Source: Ecdyonurus torrentis (Eukaryota; Arthropoda; Insecta; Ephemeroptera; Heptageniidae). From it: DNA of 64,000 nt. Below the pieces are notes generated by a model. The model saw nothing but the letters and a program-made list of their open reading frames with translations, searched no databases and was not told the DNA's origin. The position numbers and the translations under genes were made by a program. Below, one piece after another: positions 48,707 through 63,466 of the stretch; within the stretch, counting starts at the first letter, position 1; each line of letters begins with the position of its first letter. The DNA lies in contig CASGGR010000056.1 in NCBI GenBank assembly GCA_949318235.1, positions 620,001 to 684,000 on the forward strand. Reading direction: 5' to 3'.

Positions 48707-51700
48707 TAAGACATCTTTTTTGTAGACAATTAAAAAAGCTATGTTTTGAGTTATATTGGATGTCTGTAGCATTTTTAGTTTTTGAGAAATCATCAAAACT
48801 AGTTTTAATCGTGTAAAAAGTATGATTTTTATCATTCAATAACATTTGTTTTTTGAAATAGAAACTTTGTTTTATGACTAGGTTTGGCTACATGACGAGT
48901 GAAAACTAAAATTGTCAATAACCCAAAAAGTATGCGTCGGAGCAAAAAAGTTCAAGACATCTTTTTCGTACAGAATTGAAAAAGCTATGTTTTGAGATAT
49001 ATTGAATGTCTGTAGCATTTTTAGTTTTTGAGAAATCATCAAAACTAGTTTTAATCGTGTAAAAAGTATAATTTTTATCATTCAATAACATTTGGTTCTT
49101 GAAATAGAAACTTTGTTTTATGACTAGGTTTGGCTACATGACGAGTGAAAACTAAAATTGTCAATAACCCAAAAAGTATGCGTCGGAGCAAAAAAGTTCA
49201 AGACATCTTTTTTGTACAGAATTAAAAAAGCTATGTTTTGAGTTATATTGAATGTCTGTAGCATTTTTAGTTTTTGAGAAATCATCATAACTAGTTTTAA
49301 TCGTGTAAAAAGTATGATTTTTATAATTCAATAACATTTAATTCTTGAAATTGAAACTTTGTTTTATGACTTGCTTTGGCTACATGATGAGTGATAACTA
49401 AAATTGTCAATAACCCAAAAAGTATGCGTCGGAGCAAAAAAGTTTAAGACATCTTTTTTGTAGACAATTAAAAAAGCTATGTTTTGAGTTATATTGGATG
49501 TCTGTAGCATTTTTAGTTTTTGAGAAATCATCAAAACTAGTTTTAATCGTGTAAAAAGTAATATTTTTATCATTCAATAACATTTGGTTCTTGAAATAGA
49601 AACTTTGTTTAATGACTAGGTTTGGCTACATGACGAGTGAAAACTAAAATTGTCAATAACCCAAAAAGTATGCGTCGGAGCAAAAAAGTTCAAGACATCT
49701 TTTTTGTACAGAATTAAAAAAGCTATGTTTTGAGTTATATTGAATGTCTGTAGCATTTTTAGTTTTTGAGAAATCATCAAAACTAGTTTTAATCGTGTAA
49801 AAAGTATGATTTTTATAATTCAATAACATTTAATTCTTGAAATTGAAACTTTGTTTTATGACTTGCTTTGGCTACATGATGAGTGATAACTAAAATTGTC
49901 AATAACCCAAAAAGTATGCGTCGGAGCAAAAAAGTTTAAGACATCTTTTTTGTAGACAATTAAAAAAGCTATGTTTTGAGTTATATTGGATGTCTGTAGC
50001 ATTTTTAGTTTTTGAGAAATCATCAAAACTAGTTTTAATCGTGTAAAAAGTATGATTTTTATCATTCAATAACATTTAATTCTTGAAATAGAAACTTTGT
50101 TTTATGACTTGGTTTGGCTACATGATGAGTGATAACTAAAATTGTCAATAACCCAAAAAGTATGCGTCGGAGCAAAAAAGTTCAATACATCTTTTTTGTA
50201 GACAATTAAAAAAGCTATGTTTTGAGTTATATTGGATGTCTGTAGCGTTTTTAGTTTTTGAGAAATCATCAAAACTAGTTTTAATCGTGTAAAAAGTATG
50301 ATTTTTATCATTCAATAACATTTGTTTTTTGAAATAGAAACTTTGTTTTATGACTAGGTTTGGCTACATGACGAGTGAAAACTAAAATTGTCAATAACCC
50401 AAAAAGTATGCGTCGGAGCAAAAAAGTTCAAGACATCTTTTTCGTACAGAATTGAAAAAGCTATGTTTTGAAATATATTGAATGTCTGTAGCATTTTTAG
50501 TTTTTGAGAAATCATCAAAACTAGTTTTAATCGTGTAAAAAGTATAATTTTTATCATTCAATAACATTTGGTTCTTGAAATAGAAACTTTGTTTTATGAC
50601 TAGGTTTGGCTACATGACGAGTGAAAACTAAAATTGTCAATAACCCAAAAAGTATGCGTCGGAGCAAAAAAGTTCAAGACATCTTTTTTGTACAGAATTA
50701 AAAAAGCTATGTTTTCAGTTATATTGAATGTCTGTAGCAGTTTTAGTTTTTGAGAAATCATCAAAACTAGTTTTAATCGTGTAAAAAGTATGATTTTTAT
50801 CATTCAATAACATTTGTTTTTTGAAATAGAAACTTTGTTTTATGACTAGGTTTGGCTACATGACGAGTGAAAACTAAAATTGTCAATAACCCAAAAAGTA
50901 TGCGTCGGAGCAAAAAAGTTCAAGACATCTTTTTCGTACAGAATTGAAAAAGCTATGTTTTGAGATATATTGAATGTCTGTAGCATTTTTAGTTTTTGAG
51001 AAATCATCAAAACTAGTTTTAATCGTGTAAAAAGTATAATTTTTATCATTCAATAACATTTGGTTCTTGAAATAGAAACTTTGTTTTATGACTAGGTTTG
51101 GCTACATGACGAGTGAAAACTAAAATTGTCAATAACCCAAAAAGTATGCGTCGGAGCAAAAAAGTTCAAGACATCTTTTTTGTACAGAATTAAAAAAGCT
51201 ATGTTTTGAGTTATATTGAATGTCTGTAGCATTTTTAGTTTTTGAGAAATCATCATAACTAGTTTTAATCGTGTAAAAAGTATGATTTTTATAATTCAAT
51301 AACATTTAATTCTTGAAATTGAAACTTTGTTTTATGACTTGCTTTGGCTACATGATGAGTGATAACTAAAATTGTCAATAACCCAAAAAGTATGCGTCGG
51401 AGCAAAAAAGTTTAAGACATCTTTTTTGTAGACAATTAAAAAAGCTATGTTTTGAGTTATATTGGATGTCTGTAGCATTTTTAGTTTTTGAGAAATCATC
51501 AAAACTAGTTTTAATCGTGTAAAAAGTATGATTTTTATCATTCAATAACATTTGTTTTTTGAAATAGAAACTTTGTTTTATGACTAGGTTTGGCTACATG
51601 ACGAGTGAAAACTAAAATTGTCAATAACCCAAAAAGTATGCGTCGGAGCAAAAAAGTTCAAGACATCTTTTTCGTACAGAATTGAAAAAGCTATGTTTTG

Positions 51701-52150
51701 AGATATATTGAATGTCTGTAGCATTTTTAGTTTTTGAGAAATCATCAAAACTAGTTTTAATCGTGTAAAAAGTATAATTTTTATCATTCAATAACATTTG
51801 GTTCTTGAAATAGAAACTTTGTTTTATGACTAGGTTTGGCTACATGACGAGTGAAAACTAAAATTGTCAATAACCCAAAAAGTATGCGTCGGAGCAAAAA
51901 AGTTCAAGACATCTTTTTTGTACAGAATTAAAAAAGCTATGTTTTGAGTTATATTGAATGTCTGTAGCATTTTTAGTTTTTGAGAAATCATCATAACTAG
52001 TTTTAATCGTGTAAAAAGTATGATTTTTATAATTCAATAACATTTAATTCTTGAAATTGAAACTTTGTTTTATGACTTGCTTTGGCTACATGATGAGTGA
52101 TAACTAAAATTGTCAATAACCCAAAAAGTATGCGTCGGAGCAAAAAAGTT
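48707..52150. repeat. 14-monomer unit of the right-hand family (3444 bp), copy 1
   Basis: Monomers 199-212 include L2-RA, an L2g with CAATACATC (50169-50177), L3 and an L1-RC unit with TTTTCAGTT (C at 50716) and TAGCAGTTTTAG. That last pair of variants recurs at 54160, 3444 bp away. Monomer 206 has a private GAAATAT near 50472. Confidence 0.82.
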
Positions 52151-54450
52151 TAAGACATCTTTTTTGTAGACAATTAAAAAAGCTATGTTTTGAGTTATAT
52201 TGGATGTCTGTAGCATTTTTAGTTTTTGAGAAATCATCAAAACTAGTTTTAATCGTGTAAAAAGTATGATTTTTATCATTCAATAACATTTGTTTTTTGA
52301 AATAGAAACTTTGTTTTATGACTAGGTTTGGCTACATGACGAGTGAAAACTAAAATTGTCAATAACCCAAAAAGTATGCGTCGGAGCAAAAAAGTTCAAG
52401 ACATCTTTTTCGTACAGAATTGAAAAAGCTATGTTTTGAGATATATTGAATGTCTGTAGCATTTTTAGTTTTTGAGAAATCATCAAAACTAGTTTTAATC
52501 GTGTAAAAAGTATAATTTTTATCATTCAATAACATTTGGTTCTTGAAATAGAAACTTTGTTTTATGACTAGGTTTGGCTACATGACGAGTGAAAACTAAA
52601 ATTGTCAATAACCCAAAAAGTATGCGTCGGAGCAAAAAAGTTCAAGACATCTTTTTTGTACAGAATTAAAAAAGCTATGTTTTGAGTTATATTGAATGTC
52701 TGTAGCATTTTTAGTTTTTGAGAAATCATCATAACTAGTTTTAATCGTGTAAAAAGTATGATTTTTATAATTCAATAACATTTAATTCTTGAAATTGAAA
52801 CTTTGTTTTATGACTTGCTTTGGCTACATGATGAGTGATAACTAAAATTGTCAATAACCCAAAAAGTATGCGTCGGAGCAAAAAAGTTTAAGACATCTTT
52901 TTTGTAGACAATTAAAAAAGCTATGTTTTGAGTTATATTGGATGTCTGTAGCATTTTTAGTTTTTGAGAAATCATCAAAACTAGTTTTAATCGTGTAAAA
53001 AGTAATATTTTTATCATTCAATAACATTTGGTTCTTGAAATAGAAACTTTGTTTAATGACTAGGTTTGGCTACATGACGAGTGAAAACTAAAATTGTCAA
53101 TAACCCAAAAAGTATGCGTCGGAGCAAAAAAGTTCAAGACATCTTTTTTGTACAGAATTAAAAAAGCTATGTTTTGAGTTATATTGAATGTCTGTAGCAT
53201 TTTTAGTTTTTGAGAAATCATCAAAACTAGTTTTAATCGTGTAAAAAGTATGATTTTTATAATTCAATAACATTTAATTCTTGAAATTGAAACTTTGTTT
53301 TATGACTTGCTTTGGCTACATGATGAGTGATAACTAAAATTGTCAATAACCCAAAAAGTATGCGTCGGAGCAAAAAAGTTTAAGACATCTTTTTTGTAGA
53401 CAATTAAAAAAGCTATGTTTTGAGTTATATTGGATGTCTGTAGCATTTTTAGTTTTTGAGAAATCATCAAAACTAGTTTTAATCGTGTAAAAAGTATGAT
53501 TTTTATCATTCAATAACATTTAATTCTTGAAATAGAAACTTTGTTTTATGACTTGGTTTGGCTACATGATGAGTGATAACTAAAATTGTCAATAACCCAA
53601 AAAGTATGCGTCGGAGCAAAAAAGTTCAATACATCTTTTTTGTAGACAATTAAAAAAGCTATGTTTTGAGTTATATTGGATGTCTGTAGCGTTTTTAGTT
53701 TTTGAGAAATCATCAAAACTAGTTTTAATCGTGTAAAAAGTATGATTTTTATCATTCAATAACATTTGTTTTTTGAAATAGAAACTTTGTTTTATGACTA
53801 GGTTTGGCTACATGACGAGTGAAAACTAAAATTGTCAATAACCCAAAAAGTATGCGTCGGAGCAAAAAAGTTCAAGACATCTTTTTCGTACAGAATTGAA
53901 AAAGCTATGTTTTGAGATATATTGAATGTCTGTAGCATTTTTAGTTTTTGAGAAATCATCAAAACTAGTTTTAATCGTGTAAAAAGTATAATTTTTATCA
54001 TTCAATAACATTTGGTTCTTGAAATAGAAACTTTGTTTTATGACTAGGTTTGGCTACATGACGAGTGAAAACTAAAATTGTCAATAACCCAAAAAGTATG
54101 CGTCGGAGCAAAAAAGTTCAAGACATCTTTTTTGTACAGAATTAAAAAAGCTATGTTTTCAGTTATATTGAATGTCTGTAGCAGTTTTAGTTTTTGAGAA
54201 ATCATCAAAACTAGTTTTAATCGTGTAAAAAGTATGATTTTTATCATTCAATAACATTTGTTTTTTGAAATAGAAACTTTGTTTTATGACTAGGTTTGGC
54301 TACATGACGAGTGAAAACTAAAATTGTCAATAACCCAAAAAGTATGCGTCGGAGCAAAAAAGTTCAAGACATCTTTTTCGTACAGAATTGAAAAAGCTAT
54401 GTTTTGAGATATATTGAATGTCTGTAGCATTTTTAGTTTTTGAGAAATCA
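52151..54450. repeat. 14-monomer unit of the right-hand family, copy 2 (partial)
   Basis: Monomers 213 to the left part of 222 match monomers 199-208. The match ends inside monomer 222, where L3 (GAGATAT) is followed by AGTATGA and an RC half instead of AGTATAA and RB. The switch is between about 54421 and 54481, again across conserved box I. Confidence 0.8.
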
Positions 54451-55348
54451 TCAAAACTAGTTTTAATCGTGTAAAAAGTATGATTTTTATCATTCAATAA
54501 CATTTGTTTTTTGAAATAGAAACTTTGTTTTATGACTAGGTTTGGCTACATGACGAGTGAAAACTAAAATTGTCAATAACCCAAAAAGTATGCGTCGGAG
54601 CAAAAAAGTTCAATACATATTTTTTGTACAGAATTGAAAAAGCTATGTTTTAAGTTAAAATAAATGTCTGTAGCATTCTTAGTTTTTGAGAAATCATCAA
54701 AACTAGTTTTAATCGTGTAAAAAGTATGATTTTTATCATTCAATAACATTTAATTTTTGAAATAGAAACTTTGTTTTATGACTTGGTTTGGCTACATGAT
54801 GAGTGATAACTAAAATTGTCAATAACCCAAAAAGTATGCGTCGGAGCAAAAAAGTTCAAGACATCTTTTTTGTACAGAATTGAAAAAGCTATGTTTTGAG
54901 GTATATTGAATGTCTGTAGCATTTTTAGTTTTTGAGAAATCATCAAAACTAGTTTTAATCGTGTAAAAAGTATGATTTTTATAATTCAATAACATTTAAT
55001 TCTTGAAATAGAAACTTTGTTTTATGACTTGGTTTGGCTACATGATGAGTGATAACTAAAATTGTCAATAACCCAAAAAGTATGCGTCGGAGCAAAAAAG
55101 TTTAAGACATCTTTTTTGTAGACAATTAAAAAAGCTATGTTTTGAGTTATATTGGGTGTCTGTAGCATTTTTAGTTTTTGAGAAATCATCAAAACTAGTT
55201 TTAATCGTGTAAAAAGTATGATTTTTATCATTCAATAACATTTGTTTTTTGAAATAGAAACTTTGTTTTATGACTAGGTTTGGCTACATGACGAGTGAAA
55301 ACTAAAATTGTCAATAACCCAAAAAGTATGCGTCGGAGCAAAAAAGTT
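52643..55348. repeat. 11-monomer repeat (2706 bp), copy 1
   Basis: Monomers 215-225 run L1 (ATCATCATAACTAG), L2 (GTAATATT), L1, L2-RA, L2g, L3, L1 (TTTTCAGTT), L3-RC, L7, a unit with GAGGTATATTG, and L2 with TTGGGTG. Tags at 54160, 54901 and 55154 recur 2706 bp downstream at 56866, 57607 and 57860. It overlaps the preceding 14-mer duplication, so the two events are nested. Confidence 0.87.
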
Positions 55349-58054
55349 CAAGACATCTTTTTTGTACAGAATTAAAAAAGCTATGTTTTGAGTTATATTG
55401 AATGTCTGTAGCATTTTTAGTTTTTGAGAAATCATCATAACTAGTTTTAATCGTGTAAAAAGTATGATTTTTATAATTCAATAACATTTAATTCTTGAAA
55501 TTGAAACTTTGTTTTATGACTTGCTTTGGCTACATGATGAGTGATAACTAAAATTGTCAATAACCCAAAAAGTATGCGTCGGAGCAAAAAAGTTTAAGAC
55601 ATCTTTTTTGTAGACAATTAAAAAAGCTATGTTTTGAGTTATATTGGATGTCTGTAGCATTTTTAGTTTTTGAGAAATCATCAAAACTAGTTTTAATCGT
55701 GTAAAAAGTAATATTTTTATCATTCAATAACATTTGGTTCTTGAAATAGAAACTTTGTTTAATGACTAGGTTTGGCTACATGACGAGTGAAAACTAAAAT
55801 TGTCAATAACCCAAAAAGTATGCGTCGGAGCAAAAAAGTTCAAGACATCTTTTTTGTACAGAATTAAAAAAGCTATGTTTTGAGTTATATTGAATGTCTG
55901 TAGCATTTTTAGTTTTTGAGAAATCATCAAAACTAGTTTTAATCGTGTAAAAAGTATGATTTTTATAATTCAATAACATTTAATTCTTGAAATTGAAACT
56001 TTGTTTTATGACTTGCTTTGGCTACATGATGAGTGATAACTAAAATTGTCAATAACCCAAAAAGTATGCGTCGGAGCAAAAAAGTTTAAGACATCTTTTT
56101 TGTAGACAATTAAAAAAGCTATGTTTTGAGTTATATTGGATGTCTGTAGCATTTTTAGTTTTTGAGAAATCATCAAAACTAGTTTTAATCGTGTAAAAAG
56201 TATGATTTTTATCATTCAATAACATTTAATTCTTGAAATAGAAACTTTGTTTTATGACTTGGTTTGGCTACATGATGAGTGATAACTAAAATTGTCAATA
56301 ACCCAAAAAGTATGCGTCGGAGCAAAAAAGTTCAATACATCTTTTTTGTAGACAATTAAAAAAGCTATGTTTTGAGTTATATTGGATGTCTGTAGCGTTT
56401 TTAGTTTTTGAGAAATCATCAAAACTAGTTTTAATCGTGTAAAAAGTATGATTTTTATCATTCAATAACATTTGTTTTTTGAAATAGAAACTTTGTTTTA
56501 TGACTAGGTTTGGCTACATGACGAGTGAAAACTAAAATTGTCAATAACCCAAAAAGTATGCGTCGGAGCAAAAAAGTTCAAGACATCTTTTTCGTACAGA
56601 ATTGAAAAAGCTATGTTTTGAGATATATTGAATGTCTGTAGCATTTTTAGTTTTTGAGAAATCATCAAAACTAGTTTTAATCGTGTAAAAAGTATAATTT
56701 TTATCATTCAATAACATTTGGTTCTTGAAATAGAAACTTTGTTTTATGACTAGGTTTGGCTACATGACGAGTGAAAACTAAAATTGTCAATAACCCAAAA
56801 AGTATGCGTCGGAGCAAAAAAGTTCAAGACATCTTTTTTGTACAGAATTAAAAAAGCTATGTTTTCAGTTATATTGAATGTCTGTAGCAGTTTTAGTTTT
56901 TGAGAAATCATCAAAACTAGTTTTAATCGTGTAAAAAGTATGATTTTTATCATTCAATAACATTTGTTTTTTGAAATAGAAACTTTGTTTTATGACTAGG
57001 TTTGGCTACATGACGAGTGAAAACTAAAATTGTCAATAACCCAAAAAGTATGCGTCGGAGCAAAAAAGTTCAAGACATCTTTTTCGTACAGAATTGAAAA
57101 AGCTATGTTTTGAGATATATTGAATGTCTGTAGCATTTTTAGTTTTTGAGAAATCATCAAAACTAGTTTTAATCGTGTAAAAAGTATGATTTTTATCATT
57201 CAATAACATTTGTTTTTTGAAATAGAAACTTTGTTTTATGACTAGGTTTGGCTACATGACGAGTGAAAACTAAAATTGTCAATAACCCAAAAAGTATGCG
57301 TCGGAGCAAAAAAGTTCAATACATATTTTTTGTACAGAATTGAAAAAGCTATGTTTTAAGTTAAAATAAATGTCTGTAGCATTCTTAGTTTTTGAGAAAT
57401 CATCAAAACTAGTTTTAATCGTGTAAAAAGTATGATTTTTATCATTCAATAACATTTAATTTTTGAAATAGAAACTTTGTTTTATGACTTGGTTTGGCTA
57501 CATGATGAGTGATAACTAAAATTGTCAATAACCCAAAAAGTATGCGTCGGAGCAAAAAAGTTCAAGACATCTTTTTTGTACAGAATTGAAAAAGCTATGT
57601 TTTGAGGTATATTGAATGTCTGTAGCATTTTTAGTTTTTGAGAAATCATCAAAACTAGTTTTAATCGTGTAAAAAGTATGATTTTTATAATTCAATAACA
57701 TTTAATTCTTGAAATAGAAACTTTGTTTTATGACTTGGTTTGGCTACATGATGAGTGATAACTAAAATTGTCAATAACCCAAAAAGTATGCGTCGGAGCA
57801 AAAAAGTTTAAGACATCTTTTTTGTAGACAATTAAAAAAGCTATGTTTTGAGTTATATTGGGTGTCTGTAGCATTTTTAGTTTTTGAGAAATCATCAAAA
57901 CTAGTTTTAATCGTGTAAAAAGTATGATTTTTATCATTCAATAACATTTGTTTTTTGAAATAGAAACTTTGTTTTATGACTAGGTTTGGCTACATGACGA
58001 GTGAAAACTAAAATTGTCAATAACCCAAAAAGTATGCGTCGGAGCAAAAAAGTT
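55349..58054. repeat. 11-monomer repeat (2706 bp), copy 2
   Basis: Monomers 226-236 repeat 215-225 in the same order and directly abut them. The junction is visible because the first L1 unit here follows an RC half rather than the usual RB half. This is the last ATCATCATAACTAG monomer in the window. Confidence 0.87.
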
Positions 58055-61000
58055 CAAGACATCTTTTTCGTACAGAATTGAAAAAGCTATGTTTTGAGAT
58101 ATATTGAATGTCTGTAGCATTTTTAGTTTTTGAGAAATCATCAAAACTAGTTTTAATCGTGTAAAAAGTATAATTTTTATCATTCAATAACATTTGGTTC
58201 TTGAAATAGAAACTTTGTTTTATGACTAGGTTTGGCTACATGACGAGTGAAAACTAAAATTGTCAATAACCCAAAAAGAATGCGTCGGAGCAAAAATGTT
58301 TAAGACATCTTTTTTGTAGACAATTAAAAAAGCTATGTTTTAAGTTATATTGGATGTCTGTAGCATTTTTAGTTTTTGAGAAATCATCAAAACTAGTTTT
58401 AATCGTGTAAAAAGTATGATTTTTATCATTCAATAACATTTGGTTCTTGAAATAGAAACTTTGTTTTATGACTAGGTTTGGCTACATGACGAGTGAAAAC
58501 TAAAATTGTCAATAACCCAAAAAGTATGCGTCGGAGCAAAAAAGTTCAAGACATCTTTTTTGTACAGAATTAAAAAAGCTATGTTTTGAGTTATATTGAA
58601 TGTCTGTAGCATTTTTAGTTTTTGAGAAATCATCAAAATTAGTTTTAATCGTGTAAAAAGTATGATTTTTATAATTCAATAACATTTAATTCTTGAAATT
58701 GAAACTTTGTTTTATGACTTGCTTTGGCTACATGATGAGTGATAACTGAAATTGTCAATAACCCAAAAAGTATGCGTCGGAGCAAAAAAGTTTAAGACAT
58801 CTTTTTTGTAGACAATTAAAAAAGCTATGTTTTGAGTTATATTGGATGTCTGTAGCATTTTTAGTTTTTGAGAAATCATCAAAACTAGTTTTAATCGTGT
58901 AAAAAGTATGATTTTTATCATTCAATAACATTTAATTCTTGAAATAGAAACTTTGTTTTATGACTTGGTTTGGCTACATGATGAGTGATAACTAAAATTG
59001 TCAATAACCCAAAAAGTATGCGTCGGAGCAAAAAAGTTCAATACATCTTTTTTGTAGACAATTAAAAAAGCTATGTTTTGAGTTATATTGGATGTCTGTA
59101 GCGTTTTTAGTTTTTGAGAAATCATCAAAACTAGTTTTAATCGTGTAAAAAGTATGATTTTTATCATTCAATAACATTTGTTTTTTGAAATAGAAACTTT
59201 GTTTTATGACTAGGTTTGGCTACATGACGAGTGAAAACTAAAATTGTCAATAACCCAAAAAGTATGCGTCGGAGCAAAAAAGTTCAAGACATCTTTTTCG
59301 TACAGAATTGAAAAAGCTATGTTTTGAGATATATTGAATGTCTGTAGCATTTTTAGTTTTTGAGAAATCATCAAAACTAGTTTTAATCGTGTAAAAAGTA
59401 TAATTTTTATCATTCAATAACATTTGGTTCTTGAAATAGAAACTTTGTTTTATGACTAGGTTTGGCTACATGACGAGTGAAAACTAAAATTGTCAATAAC
59501 CCAAAAAGTATGCGTCGGAGCAAAAAAGTTCAAGACATCTTTTTTGTACAGAATTAAAAAAGCTATGTTTTGAGTTATATTGAATGTCTGTAGCATTTTT
59601 AGTTTTTGAGAAATCATCAAAACTAGTTTTAATCGTGTAAAAAGTATGATTTTTATCATTCAATAACATTTGTTTTTTGAAATAGAAACTTTGTTTTATG
59701 ACTAGGTTTGGCTACATGACGAGTGAAAACTAAAATTGTCAATAACCCAAAAAGTATGCGTCGGAGCAAAAAAGTTCAAGACATCTTTTTCGTACAGAAT
59801 TGAAAAAGCTATGTTTTGAGATATATTGAATGTCTGTAGCATTTTTAGTTTTTGAGAAATCATCAAAACTAGTTTTAATCGTGTAAAAAGTATAATTTTT
59901 ATCATTCAATAACATTTGGTTCTTGAAATAGAAACTTTGTTTTATGACTAGGTTTGGCTACATGACGAGTGAAAACTAAAATTGTCAATAACCCAAAAAG
60001 TATGCGTCGGAGCAAAAAAGTTCAAGACATCTTTTTTGTACAGAATTAAAAAAGCTATGTTTTGAGTTATATTGAATGTCTGTAGCATTTTTAGTTTTTG
60101 AGAAATCATCAAAACTAGTTTTAATCGTGTAAAAAGTATGATTTTTATAATTCAATAACATTTAATTCTTGAAATTGAAACTTTGTTTTATGACTTGCTT
60201 TGGCTACATGATGAGTGATAACTAAAATTGTCAATAACCCAAAAAGTATGCGTCGGAGCAAAAAAGTTTAAGACATCTTTTTTGTAGACAATTAAAAAAG
60301 CTATGTTTTGAGTTATATTGAATGTCTGTAGCATTTTGAGTTTTTGAGAAATCATCAAAACTAGTTTTAATCGTGTAAAAAGTATGATTTTTATCATTCA
60401 ATAACATTTAATTCTTGAAATAGAAACTTTGTTTTATGACTTGGTTTGGCTACATGATGAGTGATAACTAAAATTGTCAATAACCCAAAAAGTATGCGTC
60501 GGAGCAAAAAAGTTCAATACATCTTTTTTGTAGACAATTAAAAAAGCTATGTTTTGAGTTATATTGGATGTCTGTAGCGTTTTTAGTTTTTGAGAAATCA
60601 TCAAAACTAGTTTTAATCGTGTAAAAAGTATGATTTTTATCATTCAATAACATTTGTTTTTTGAAATAGAAACTTTGTTTTATGACTAGGTTTGGCTACA
60701 TGACGAGTGAAAACTAAAATTGTCAATAACCCAAAAAGTATGCGTCGGAGCAAAAAAGTTCAAGACATCTTTTTCGTACAGAATTGAAAAAGCTATGTTT
60801 TGAGATATATTGAATGCCTGTAGCATTTTTAGTTTTTGAGAAATCATCAAAACTAGTTTTAATCGTGTAAAAAGTATAATTTTTATCATTCAATAAAATT
60901 TGGTTCTTGAAATAGAAACTTTGTTTTATGACTAGGTTTGGCTACATGACGAGTGAAAACTAAAATTGTCAATAACCCAAAAAGTATGCGTCGGAGCAAA

Positions 61001-62482
61001 AAAGTTCAAGACATCTTTTTTGTACAGAATTAAAAAAGCTATGTTTTGAGTTATATTGGATGTCTGTAGCATTTTTAGTTTTTGAGAAATCATCAAAACT
61101 AGTTTTAATCGTGTAAAAAGTATGATTTTTATCATTCAATAACATTTGTTTTTTGAAATAGAAACTTTGTTTTATGACTAGGTTTGGCTACATGACGAGT
61201 GAAAACTAAAATTGTCAATAACCCAAAAAGTATGCGTCGGAGCAAAAAAGTTCAAGACATCTTTTTCGTACAGAATTGAAAAAGTTATGTTTTGAGATAT
61301 ATTGAATGTCTGTAGCATTTTTAGTTTTTGAGAAATCATCAAAACTAGTTTTAATCGTGTAAAAAGTATGATTTTTATAATTCAATAACATTTAATTCTT
61401 GAAATTGAAACTTTGTATTATGACTTGCTTTGGCTACATGATGAGTGATAACTAAAATTGTCAATAACCCAAAAAGTATGCGTCGGAGCAAAAAAGTTCA
61501 AGACATCTTTTTTGTAGACAATTAAAAAAGCTATGTTTTGAGTGATATTGGATGTCTGTAGCATTTTTAGTTTTTGAGAAATCATCAAAACTAGTTTTAA
61601 TCGTGTAAAAAGTATGATTTTTATCATTCAATAACATTTGGTTCTTGAAATAGAAACTTTGTTTTATGACTAGGTTTGGCTACATGACGAGTGAAAACTA
61701 AAATTGTCAATAACCCAAAAAGTATGCGTCGGAGCAAAAAAGTTCAAGACATCTTTTTTGTACAGAAATGAAAAAGCTATGTTTTGAGTTAAAAAAGATG
61801 TCTGTAGCATTCTTAGTTTTTGAGAAATCATCAAAACTAGTTTTAATCGTGTAAAAAGTATGATTTTTATCATTCAATAACATTTAATTCTTGAAATAGA
61901 AACTTTGTTTTATGACTTGGTTTGGCTTCCTGATGAGTGATAACTAAAATTGTCAATAACCCAAAAAGTATGCGTTGGAGCAATAAAGTTCAAGACATAT
62001 TTTTTGTAGACAAATAAAAAAGCTATGTTTTGAGTTATATTGGATGTCTGTAGCATTTTTAGTTTTTGAGAAATCATCAAAACTAGTTTTAATCGTGTAA
62101 AAAGTATGATTTTTATCATTCAATAACATTTGTTTCTTGAAATAGAAACTTTGTTTTATGACTAGGTTTGGCTACATGACGAGTGAAAACTAAAATTGTC
62201 AATAACCCAAAAAGTATGCATCGGAGCAAAAAAGTTCAATACATATTTTTTGTACAGAATTGAAAAAGCTATGTTTTAAGTTAAAATAAATGTCTGTAGC
62301 ATTCTTAGTTTTTGAGAAATCATCAAAACTAGTTTTAATCGTGTAAAAAGTATGATTTTTATCATTCAATAACATTTAATTTTTGAAATAGAAACTTTGT
62401 TTTATGACTTGGTTTGGCTACATGATGAGTGATAACTAAAATTGTCAATAACCCAAAAAGTATGCGTCGGAGCAAAAAAGTT
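58055..62482. repeat. Monomers 237-254, less homogenised tail
   Basis: Classes L1-L5, L2g and L7 all occur, but no neighbouring block repeats exactly. Single-copy changes are frequent: near 58279, 58297, 58639, 58748, 60338, 60817, 60897, 61544, 61976 and 62220. L5 (61745) has lost the usual GGAAC before it. The composition at 61253-62482 resembles 37883-39112. It may be nearer an array edge or simply be older and less recently amplified. Confidence 0.78.
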
Positions 62483-63466
62483 CAAGACATCTTTTTTGTA
62501 CAGAATTGAAAAAGCTATGTTTTGAGTTATATTGAATGTCTGTAGCATTTTAAGTTTTTGAGAAATCATCAAAACTAGTTTTAATCGTGTAAAAAGTATG
62601 ATTTTTATAATTCAATAACATTTAATTCTTGAAATAGAAACTTTGTTTTATGACTTGGTTTGGCTACATGATGAGTGATAACTAAAATTGTCAATAACCC
62701 AAAAAGTATGCGTCGGAGCAAAAAAGTTTAAGACATCTTTTTTGTAGACAATTAAAAAAGCTATGTTTTGAGTTATATTGGATGTCTGTAGCATTTTTAG
62801 TTTTTGAGAAATCATCAAAACTAGTTTTAATCGTGTAAAAAGTATGATTTTTATCATTCAATAACATTTGTTTTTTGAAATAGAAACTTTGTTTTATGAC
62901 TAGGTTTGGCTACATGACGAGTGAAAACTAAAATTGTCAATAACCCAAAAAGTATGCGTCGGAGCAAAAAAGTTCAAGACATCTTTTTCGTACAGAATTG
63001 AAAAAGCTATGTTTTGAGATATATTGAATGTCTGTAGCATTTTTAGTTTTTGAGAAATCATCAAAACTAGTTTTAATCGTGTAAAAAGTATAATTTTTAT
63101 CATTCAATAACATTTGGTTCTTGAAATAGAAACTTTGTTTTATGACTAGGTTTGGCTACATGACGAGTGAAAACTAAAATTGTCAATAACCCAAAAAGTA
63201 TGCGTCGGAGCAAAAAAGTTCAAGACATCTTTTTTGTACAGAATTAAAAAAGCTATGTTTTGAGTTATATTGAATGTCTGTAGCATTTTTAGTTTTTGAG
63301 AAATCATCAAAACTAGTTTTAATCGTGTAAAAAGTATGATTTTTATCATTCAATAACATTTAATTTTTGAAATAGAAACTTTGTTTTATGACTTGGTTTG
63401 GCTACATGATGAGTGATAACTAAAATTGTCAATAACCCAAAAAGTATGCGTCGGAGCAAAAAAGTT
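62483..63466. repeat. 4-monomer repeat (984 bp), copy 1
   Basis: Monomers 255-258 are an L1/L3-like unit with CATTTTAAG, then L2-RC, L3-RB and L1-RA (TAATTTTTG). The CATTTTAAG variant recurs 984 bp later near 63535, and the TAATTTTTG half before it is also shared. Confidence 0.8.
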
